From contig JBEKUI010000117.1 in NCBI GenBank assembly GCA_049515175.1, forward strand, positions 1 through 12,926: 12,926 bases of DNA. The letters run 5' to 3'. Shown here in pieces: positions 8,401 through 12,926 of the stretch (within the stretch, counting starts at the first letter, position 1; each line of letters starts with the position of its first letter). The DNA comes from JACQNR01 sp049515175 (GTDB lineage Bacteria > Acidobacteriota > Terriglobia > UBA7540). The position numbers and the translations under genes were made by a program. The notes under the pieces are model-generated. The model saw only the letters and a list, made by a program, of their open reading frames with translations, had not been told where the DNA came from and searched no databases.

Positions 8401-8779
8401 CTGTTCAGTAATTCCCACATCTATCACGCTGGATGGCCAAACGCCACAGACCGCGGCTGTAAACATCAGTACCACGGCGCGAGTCATGGCTCCGCCGGTT
8501 TCCGGTCCGAATCATTGGCTGCCACGCCCCGCGGTGCGCTGGGCGCCGTGGCTCCTGCCGTTATTGCTGTTGGCGATCATGGGAGCCACTCGCCGCTACC
8601 GGACATCATGGGTGTTGGCCGCCATGATGCTGGTCGTTGTACTGTGGTCAGCCTGCGGCGGGGGTGGCACTGCGGTGGGAGTTCCTAGCGGAACGCCCGC
8701 GGGCACGTATGTTGTGACGATTACCGGTACCTCGGGAAGCTCCACTCATGCAAAGACGGTGTCTTTGACTGTCCAATGA
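5423..8779 (+). CDS. Secreted SBBP beta-propeller protein with choice-of-anchor D and split Ig-like C-terminus
   Basis: This is an 1118-residue surface protein. Residues 1-46 form a signal sequence ending AVRA, with an alternative lipobox LAGC at C34. Residues about 66-318 are the N-terminal domain usual in this family (FETNQGQ at 82-88, ending RPLIIDPVLA). Residues 320 to about 838 hold seven repeats starting YSTYLGG or a variant and containing GIAVD..GNAYVTG and DAFV.K, which fits a seven-bladed propeller. A choice-of-anchor D (ASPM/SPD-2/Hydin-like) domain follows (about 839-940), then an Ig-like domain from about 945. That last domain is interrupted by two hydrophobic segments (about 1040-1056 and 1063-1077) and a lipobox-like WSACGGGG (C1078) before its final strands (GTPAGTYVVTITGT). 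Residues 275-298 are encoded by an inserted heptamer repeat array. The Shine-Dalgarno before ATG 5423 is weak, but signal peptide and promoter fit it. The family is linked to the cell surface; its ligand is unknown. Confidence 0.93.
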   Translation: MNTQQVTLFPYRLLKGRLARAAGFLSVAGLLAGCLFSAAFPSAVRAASEASSPQRAKSSPRRVDAATKARLAQDYGRLPMSFETNQGQTDAQVKFLSRGRGYQLFLTQDEAVLSLKKPAAGSPQSAEKGSSPAPDMLRMKVVGANAHAELEGQEKLPGISNYFIGRDPSQWHTQIPNYRQVAMKQVYPGIDLVYYGQGRQLEYDFVVAPGADPKRIVLAIDSGTTTGHSPHIDADGDLVVALDGGEVRFHRPAIYQMSPNSGDRTQVEGRYVLRASKFETGNSKLGNPKSEIQNPKWEVGFEIASYDATRPLIIDPVLAYSTYLGGNLPGTPGFGIDAANGIAVDSTGSAFIVGETDSTDFPTAHALQPETGGPLDFPDDAFVSKISPDGQTLVYSTYLGGSKQDQGSAIAVDTFGSAYVTGTTVSPDFPHSFGAADPNCGNDGQCDATLLNGLVTTDAFITKLNPEGSALEYSTFFSHLGPELFDSDGNPVLGANGLPVFLGANDRGLGIAVDNNRNAYVTGTTDFAEPSLLIGPGGDIDAWVLKVDPSGANFISLSDLGGSRKDMGLAITADNSGNAYVSGFTLSPDFPTLNAFQPTIGGNSDAFVTKVNTNAGSGFPGSLSYSTYLGGDGNDSCCGPDPSHPGKGIAVDTTGKVYVTGVTNSTTSPFPTTPGAYQTSCTLNALDGCDSDAFVAKLDTTLSGAASLVYSTYLGGSGADGGVGIAVDVSGNAYITGITTSPDFPIWPTAGVVFQPNYGGGNADAFVTQLNTTGTGLVYSSFLGGSNTEDGRGIAVDTRTPASAFVTGQTCSTDFPTARPLQELSAGNCDAFVSKVVVGPDIALSPAALSFSSQEVGTTSAPQTITITSNGDSPLTISAITVSGEFAETDNCTGVTLTKFGDKCTINVTFSPTTTGPKSGTATITDNALGSPHSVPLSGGTSGVTGDFSLSSDPTASTVSAGGSTSFNLTVTPANGFTGKVNLTCTGVPSAATCSVIPTSITLDGQTPQTAAVNISTTARVMAPPVSGPNHWLPRPAVRWAPWLLPLLLLAIMGATRRYRTSWVLAAMMLVVVLWSACGGGGTAVGVPSGTPAGTYVVTITGTSGSSTHAKTVSLTVQ
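6247..6309 (+). repeat. Nine-unit degenerate heptanucleotide array inside the SBBP coding sequence
   Basis: The 63 bases read as nine consecutive 7-base units: TTCGAAA, TTCGAAA, CTGGAAA, CTCGAAA, CTTGGCA, ATCCAAA, ATCCGAA, ATCCAAA, ATCCAAA. Nine heptamers equal 21 codons, so the reading frame is kept. The translation is rich in Asn, Lys, Ser and Pro (for example SKLGNPKSEIQNPK) and sits between VEGRYVLR and VGFEIASYD, which are adjacent in typical members of this family. The array therefore looks like an in-frame insertion in a loop of the N-terminal domain. Confidence 0.8.
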
Positions 8780-8880
8780 AGAAACAAGGATCATCGGGGC
8801 ATTTCAGGGGCGTCAAAGCATGGCGACCCCCGAAAAGACCCGGTCCAGGCTGCGGGAACAAGCACAAGGAGGCAAACTAG

Positions 8881-9411
8881 ATGCGCAGGTTCATGTGGGT
8901 AGTGGTACTGACGGTGGCCGTGGTCCTTCCGACGCGCGCCCAGCAGACGCCCCAGATTGAGCTCATGGGGGGATATTCCTATCTCCGGAGCGATATCGGA
9001 GGAGTGGATCAAGGTTTGAATGGATGGAACGGGTCCATTACCGAAAACATCAACCACTGGCTGGGCGGGACCGCGGACTTCAGCGGGTTCTATGCCCACC
9101 CGGGAGGCATCAACGTCAACACCCATACGTTCATGTTCGGACCGCACTTTGCGTATCGCAAAAGCGGCTCCGTCACGCCCTTCGCCCACGTCCTGATCGG
9201 CGGCATGCGTGCCAGCCAAGGCTACTTGGGCATCTCCCAGTCGAAAACTGATTTCGCCGCCGCCTTGGGCGGAGGGGTGGATGTAAAAGTCCACAAGATC
9301 GTCTCCATCCGCATCATTCAGGCCGAATACGTGTACACGCCTTACCTGAACATGCGACAGGATAACCTGCGCGTCTCCGCCGGCATCGTCCTGCGCTTCG
9401 GCCGCAAATAG
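8881..9411 (+). CDS. Outer membrane beta-barrel protein, small (OmpA/OmpW-like fold)
   Basis: This 176-residue protein has a clear Sec signal peptide, MRRFMWVVVLTVAVVLPTRA, with likely cleavage before QQTP. The mature part alternates polar and hydrophobic residues and has many Gly and Tyr, starting with IELMGGYSYLRSD, then WLGGTADFSGFYAH, HTFMFGPHFAYRKSG, PFAHVLIGGMRAS, AAALGGGVDVKVHK and a terminal strand AGIVLRFGRK. This matches small eight-stranded outer membrane barrels, although the last residue is Lys rather than the canonical Phe. The ATG is preceded by AAGGAGG (8866-8872) with an 8-base spacer, a strong ribosome binding site. The gene starts 101 bases after the SBBP protein gene in the same direction, so the two may share a transcript. 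A specific function cannot be read from sequence; similar proteins are annotated as porin-family or outer membrane beta-barrel proteins. Confidence 0.88.
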   Translation: MRRFMWVVVLTVAVVLPTRAQQTPQIELMGGYSYLRSDIGGVDQGLNGWNGSITENINHWLGGTADFSGFYAHPGGINVNTHTFMFGPHFAYRKSGSVTPFAHVLIGGMRASQGYLGISQSKTDFAAALGGGVDVKVHKIVSIRIIQAEYVYTPYLNMRQDNLRVSAGIVLRFGRK

Positions 9412-9527
9412 AGCGTCAGCCACACCCTCACCAACCCGCGCGGGACCTCGTGGCGGCGGGTGAATCGTCGCCAGAGGTCTTCCCCCGTCCCCTATTGGGC
9501 AGGGCCAGTGTTACAATTGCCAAGTCA

Positions 9528-10097
9528 ATGAACCGCGGCACACTCTACTCCGTCTGCGTGCTCGTTCTGTTTCTGTGGAACTGCCCGACGCGGCAGACCG
9601 CCAACCGCATTGTGTACGTTCCTGCGCCACCGCCGGCAGCGGGTTCGACGGCCTCTCAAGACACCGACTCCCTAGTCATCGAAGAACCCCAACCGCCAGA
9701 ACCGGAAGAAACTCCCCCCGCCGAACAGCCCTCTGTCTCCACGCCGCCGGTGAAGCGCCGCCCACGCCCGGCAACGCGAACAGAGACTTCTGCTCCCCCC
9801 GAGAGTCCGCCAGAGATCGAGCCGCCGCCCGTCGAAGTGCCGGCACTGGAACCCCGCGAGAATCCCGGACGGCAGGCGGCCCAGCGCCAGCAAATCACGA
9901 GCCTCCAGGATCAGGTCCGCAACCGGATCAGCCGACTGGAGAAGACAAACCTCTCCGGTGAAGACCGGCATACCCTCGAAGACGCCCGCACCTTCCTCGG
10001 CAATTCAGAGCGCGCCCTGGCCGGCAGCGATTTCGAACGCGCCCTCAACCTCGTGCGTAAGGCCTCGATGCTGATTGCCGTGCTGGAGCAGCAGTAG
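9528..10097 (+). CDS. Putative lipoprotein with proline-rich linker and helical C-terminus
   Basis: From ATG 9528 the product is 189 residues. It starts with a short basic and hydrophobic signal (MNRGTLYSVCVLVLFLWNC) with C19 as a possible lipidation site; N before C makes the lipobox atypical. Residues about 25-120 are dominated by Pro, Glu and Thr (EEPQPPEPEETPPAEQPS), a likely periplasm-spanning linker, and then a charged helical region of about 70 residues begins near RQAAQRQQITSLQDQ and ends FERALNLVRKASMLIAVLEQ. The frame is open to an upstream start at 9450, but that would bury the signal sequence, so 9528 is preferred. Ribosome binding is weak here, and a TACAAT at 9512-9517 suggests a very short leader. 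I do not recognise a named family; proteins of this layout recur in Acidobacteriota. It may be an envelope spacer or scaffold. Only 8 bases separate its stop from that of the convergent gene. Confidence 0.8.
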   Translation: MNRGTLYSVCVLVLFLWNCPTRQTANRIVYVPAPPPAAGSTASQDTDSLVIEEPQPPEPEETPPAEQPSVSTPPVKRRPRPATRTETSAPPESPPEIEPPPVEVPALEPRENPGRQAAQRQQITSLQDQVRNRISRLEKTNLSGEDRHTLEDARTFLGNSERALAGSDFERALNLVRKASMLIAVLEQQ

Positions 10098-10105
10098 GCC
10101 CTCCC

Positions 10106-10828
10106 TCACAGCCAGCGATGCTTGCCGACGTAGAACGCTACCGGACGGTCGGGATACTTTTTCTTGAAGGCGCGGAATTGACGAAGGATGGATTGATAGC
10201 GACGGTCGGAGGTTTGGATTTTTCGATGCGGAAATTTGATGAGGGCTTTCTCGACGGCCCGAACGTTTTTCTCGGAGAGCCGCCAATCGCAGCGGCGGAG
10301 CGAGCGGAGATCGAAGACACCGTAACCGGTAATGCGCCCTGAGCCGTCCACGTAAGGATCGACGTAACTCATCACCAGTTCGCGGAGGGTTCGAAAGACC
10401 GGCTTGCGCCCGTGCAGACCGAAATCGCGCGAGCGCGCCACGGTGCCATAGCGGCCGTTGCGGCGGAAGAGAAACAGTACGTGGTCGAGCTGGTCCTGGG
10501 ATTCGAGATCGAGAAGCAGTGGCGGGTAGCCATGCTGTTCGAGAATTGTTGCGGCCGTCAGCGCACCTTCCAGGCAGTGGGCCTGCCAGTGCCGGACCAC
10601 TTGCCGAAAGGTGCGCAGAGTTTCGCCGTTCTTTTCCCAGTTGTAAGGGAGGCGGCGGAGGAATTCCTGGACTTGCTTGGGCGTCCGGCACTTCCGGATA
10701 ACGGCCCACTCCTTGGCGGTAAAGGCATCCCGGCTGGGCGGGGGCGAAGATCCTTCGCGAATCGCCCGTCGCGGCGAGCGAGCCGTGATTTTGGATTTTG
10801 GATTTTCGATTCTGGAGTGCGCGCCCAA
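10106..10828 (-). CDS. Transglutaminase-like Cys-His-Asp protein downstream of asnB
   Basis: About 240 residues from the TTG at 10828. The core begins near RDAFTAKEWAVIRKC and has a candidate catalytic triad in transglutaminase/cysteine-protease order: C85 in the motif HCLEGALTAATILEQHG, H116 in LDHVLFLFRR, and D135 in VARSRDFG. The Cys at the start of a helix followed by a beta-strand His and then an Asp is the pattern of the transglutaminase-like superfamily. A basic C-terminal region (RQFRAFKKKYPDRP) follows. The start is uncertain: TTG 10828 has AGGA seven bases upstream, while GTG 10867 and TTG 10903 give longer forms that overlap the asnB end. The first 20 residues from 10828 come from a heptamer repeat array, so the functional protein may begin later. 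It probably forms an operon with asnB. The substrate is unknown; a protease, amidase or transferase are all possible. Confidence 0.75.
   Translation of the reverse strand: MGAHSRIENPKSKITARSPRRAIREGSSPPPSRDAFTAKEWAVIRKCRTPKQVQEFLRRLPYNWEKNGETLRTFRQVVRHWQAHCLEGALTAATILEQHGYPPLLLDLESQDQLDHVLFLFRRNGRYGTVARSRDFGLHGRKPVFRTLRELVMSYVDPYVDGSGRITGYGVFDLRSLRRCDWRLSEKNVRAVEKALIKFPHRKIQTSDRRYQSILRQFRAFKKKYPDRPVAFYVGKHRWL
10790..10817 (-). repeat. Four-unit degenerate heptanucleotide array at the asnB/transglutaminase-like gene junction
   Basis: On the minus strand the units read CTCCAGA, ATCGAAA, ATCCAAA, ATCCAAA, giving the ENPKSK-type peptide also encoded in the SBBP insertion. The ATCCAAA unit is identical to that in the array at 6282-6309 but lies in the opposite orientation. 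The neighbouring bases up to about 10850 are similarly low in complexity, so the array may be longer and more degenerate. It occupies the spacer after the asnB stop and the first codons of the next gene. Confidence 0.7.
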
Positions 10829-10851
10829 TTCTAAATCCTGACTCCTTCGTT

Positions 10852-12765
10852 TTATCTTTTCCCCCACCGGTCGTACCAAAGCTGGAAACAAAGCAACGTC
10901 CAAAGCGTCTTGCGGTGATCGGCGGCACCGCGCCAGTGCTCTTCGAGGAGGCGGCGCACGAAAGCAGCGTTGAACAATCCGTCGCGGCGCAGCTTTTCCT
11001 CGGCCAGGGTCTCATCGACCAGAGGTTTCAGCCCTTCCTTCATCCAACTCGCAATGGGCACCGAGAAGCCGCGCTTCTGACGATAGACGATTTCGTGGGG
11101 CAGCCACTTCTCAACCGCCTTCTTCAGAATGTGCTTCAGTGTGAAGCGCCGCACCCGCAACTGCGAGGGCAGGCCCGCCGCAAACTCGATGAGCCGATGG
11201 TCGAGGAAGGGAGTGCGTAACTCGAGCGAGCAGGCCATGCTGGCACGGTCGATCTTGACGAGGAGGTTGTCCTCCAGGTACATGCGGAAATCAAGATACA
11301 GCATCTCCGCCACGGCGTCCTCGAATTGCGCGCCCTCGAGCACGCGGGCGAGCGGGGTGAAAATTACGCTGGTGGGCGGCGAGGGCCCCTGCCATCCCGG
11401 TACGAACAGTTGATCGAGCTCCGCGGGGTTGAACATCCCGAACCAGATCTGATGCCGTTCCGCCGGATCGCGCTCGGCGTGGGTGAGGAACCGGCGCAGG
11501 AACAATCCTTTCGGCACCGCCGTGGACGAAACCGGCAAAAAACGCTTCAAGCGGTCGAAGAACTGGCGCCGCAGGAGGCGCGGCAAGCGCAGGTAGTATT
11601 CCGCCAGTCGCGCCCCCATGTAAGTGGGATAGCCGCCGAAGAGCTCGTCGCTGCCTTCCCCGCTCAGCGCCACTTTAATCTCGGTGCGCGCGAAGCGGGA
11701 AAGCAGATAGGTAGGAATCACCGCCGGGTCCGCAACCGGCTCATCGAGATGTCCGGCCAGAACGTCGAGCGCCTCGCGCAGGCTCCGGTCGTCCGCGGTG
11801 AGCACGTGGTGCTTGGTGTTGAAGTGCCGCGCCACCAGATTCGCGTAGGGCTCCTCATTGAAACTCTTCTGGGGGAAGGCGACGGAGAAAGAATTGACGT
11901 TTCCCGGCGTGAGTTCGCTCATGGTGGCGACGAGGGTCGAGGAATCGAGTCCACCACTGAGGAAGACGCCCAGCGGAACATCACTCACCAGACGCGAGAT
12001 GGCGGCCTCGCGGAGCTTGCCACGCAATTCTTCTGCGATCGCCTCTTCCTCCTGCGCGCCAATGGCCGGTGACCCCGGTGGCCGCAAAAAGCTCTGCAGC
12101 CGCCAGTAGCTGTCGATACGCATCTCACCGCGTTCCACCACCATCCGATGGGCCGCGGGGAGTTTCTTGATTTCGTCGTAAGCGGTCCGCGGCGCCGGGA
12201 AATAGCCGTAGAAGAAATACTGCGCCAGCGCCTCGCGGTCGATGACGCGGCTGACCCCCGGATACTCGAAGAGGACTTTGATCTCCGAGCCGAAGACCAG
12301 CATGCCGTTGCCGAGCCAGTAGTAGAGCGGCTTCTCCCCGGCGCGATCGCGGGCCAGCACGAGGCGCTTGGCGCGGTCGTCCCAAAGCGCGATGGCGAAC
12401 ATGCCATTCAGCTCGCGAACGAAATCGGGACCTTGCTCTTCGTAAAGATGGAGGATGACTTCGCCGTCGGAATGCGTCTTGAAGCGATGGCCGCGCGCGA
12501 TCAACTGCTCGGTGAGTTCGCGGTAATTGTAAATCTCTCCGTTGAAAACCAGCGTGACTTCGCCGGTCTCGTTGGAAAGGGGCTGATCGCCCGTCACCAG
12601 GTCAATGATGCTCAGACGCCGAATGGCGAGCGAGAGGTAGGGCAACTCAAACTTTCCGCCACTGTCGGGCCCGCGGTGGAACATAGACGCCGCCATGGCG
12701 TCGAGGCGCTCGCGATGCGCCGCGGGTCCAAGCGAGAGGTTGAGAAATCCGCAAATTCCACACAT
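10852..12765 (-). CDS. asnB: Asparagine synthetase, glutamine-hydrolysing (AsnB family)
   Basis: This 637-residue cytosolic enzyme converts aspartate, glutamine and ATP to asparagine, glutamate, AMP and pyrophosphate. The N-terminal class II glutaminase domain starts MCGICG with C2 as the nucleophile, which must be exposed by Met removal; this fixes the start at 12765 although the frame is open to 12840. Substrate-binding residues follow: R49 in RRLSIIDL, NGEIYNY (75-81) and D100. The synthetase domain has the pyrophosphate loop SGGLDSS (270-276), DEPVADPA (341-348) and SGEGSDELFGGY (368-379). All key motifs are intact, so it should be a full amidotransferase rather than a glutaminase-dead lasso cyclase. 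Homologues often sit in exopolysaccharide or exosortase loci, where the acceptor may not be free aspartate; nothing else of that kind is seen here. The Shine-Dalgarno is weak and TATAAC lies close upstream, so the leader may be very short. Confidence 0.95.
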   Translation of the reverse strand: MCGICGFLNLSLGPAAHRERLDAMAASMFHRGPDSGGKFELPYLSLAIRRLSIIDLVTGDQPLSNETGEVTLVFNGEIYNYRELTEQLIARGHRFKTHSDGEVILHLYEEQGPDFVRELNGMFAIALWDDRAKRLVLARDRAGEKPLYYWLGNGMLVFGSEIKVLFEYPGVSRVIDREALAQYFFYGYFPAPRTAYDEIKKLPAAHRMVVERGEMRIDSYWRLQSFLRPPGSPAIGAQEEEAIAEELRGKLREAAISRLVSDVPLGVFLSGGLDSSTLVATMSELTPGNVNSFSVAFPQKSFNEEPYANLVARHFNTKHHVLTADDRSLREALDVLAGHLDEPVADPAVIPTYLLSRFARTEIKVALSGEGSDELFGGYPTYMGARLAEYYLRLPRLLRRQFFDRLKRFLPVSSTAVPKGLFLRRFLTHAERDPAERHQIWFGMFNPAELDQLFVPGWQGPSPPTSVIFTPLARVLEGAQFEDAVAEMLYLDFRMYLEDNLLVKIDRASMACSLELRTPFLDHRLIEFAAGLPSQLRVRRFTLKHILKKAVEKWLPHEIVYRQKRGFSVPIASWMKEGLKPLVDETLAEEKLRRDGLFNAAFVRRLLEEHWRGAADHRKTLWTLLCFQLWYDRWGKR

Positions 12766-12874
12766 GAGATAGAGGTTATAGGCGCTATTGTTGGATGCCA
12801 GATGCGCGCTGAGTGGACTTTGTTTCTGTCCACTACTCACTGGCCAGCGTGCATGGTACTTTTCCGTTTTCCCG

Positions 12875-12902
12875 ACTTCCTACTTCCTACTCCCCACTCC
12901 CT
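12875..12902 (+). repeat. Four-unit heptanucleotide array upstream of asnB
   Basis: The units are ACTTCCT (12875-12881), ACTTCCT (12882-12888), ACTCCCC (12889-12895) and ACTCCCT (12896-12902); on the asnB strand they read AGGGAGT, GGGGAGT, AGGAAGT, AGGAAGT. It lies about 110 bases upstream of the asnB start, outside any recognised gene. The 7-base period is the same as in the two other arrays of the window, but the unit sequence is different. Confidence 0.7.
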
Positions 12903-12926
12903 CCGTCTGCCCCGGTGGAATCTTCC

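Noticed and set aside
7693..8487. 264-codon antisense frame inside the SBBP gene
   Set aside because: It mirrors the propeller and Ig-like coding sequence on the opposite strand, has no ribosome binding site, and its Val/Ser/Pro-rich sequence shows no recognisable motif.
10106..12765. A complete lasso peptide (RiPP) biosynthetic cluster
   Set aside because: AsnB retains Cys2 and all glutaminase motifs and has ordinary AsnB length. No precursor-like short ORF, PqqD-like recognition domain or ABC exporter is visible next to it. Only the weaker pairing hypothesis is kept.
12766..12840. 25-residue N-terminal extension of AsnB
   Set aside because: Class II glutaminases need Cys directly after the initiator Met; MCGICG begins at 12765, so the upstream in-frame Met is not used.

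Overview
The window looks like a chromosomal segment of a GC-rich member of the Acidobacteriota, probably from a soil or other environmental genome. The basis is inference from gene content: a large SBBP (seven-blade propeller) surface protein whose Ig-like tail is split by a membrane segment, an Rhs-type fragment with the acidobacterial style of C-terminus, and short heptanucleotide repeat arrays lying between and inside genes. No rRNA, tRNA, CRISPR array, integrase or transposase was seen.

Layout. (1) 1-156 is non-coding and carries a double-hairpin, REP-like palindrome (32-114). (2) 157-1666, minus strand, holds a 5'-truncated rhs gene with a 209-residue variable C-terminus. A small multi-spanning membrane protein follows 16 bases downstream with its own ribosome binding site; this order resembles an Rhs toxin tip and immunity pair, but no toxin motif was recognised. 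(3) 1700-2251 has no convincing gene except a possible 36-codon ORF. (4) 2252-2608, plus strand, is a stand-alone HNH nuclease. (5) 2864-5229, plus strand, is a two-gene operon with an ATGA overlap: an uncharacterised membrane protein and an MFS transporter of sialate/carboxylate symporter type. (6) 5230-10097, plus strand, is a cell-surface block: a promoter inside a dyad, the 1118-residue SBBP propeller protein, a small outer-membrane beta-barrel protein, and a proline-rich putative lipoprotein with a helical C-terminus. (7) 10106-12765, minus strand, is a glutamine-hydrolysing asparagine synthetase followed by a transglutaminase-like Cys-His-Asp protein. It converges on region 6 with only 8 bases between the stop codons.

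The most notable signals are three separate arrays of degenerate 7-base repeats. One is a nine-unit, 63-base array that has entered the SBBP gene in frame, one sits at the asnB/transglutaminase-like junction, and one lies upstream of asnB. Also notable are the Ig domain split by a membrane and lipobox-like segment in the SBBP protein, the rhs tip with its neighbouring membrane protein, and the pairing of AsnB with a cysteine-protease-like protein.

Two starts differ clearly from the longest open frame: asnB starts at 12765 (Cys2 nucleophile) and the MFS gene at 3937.
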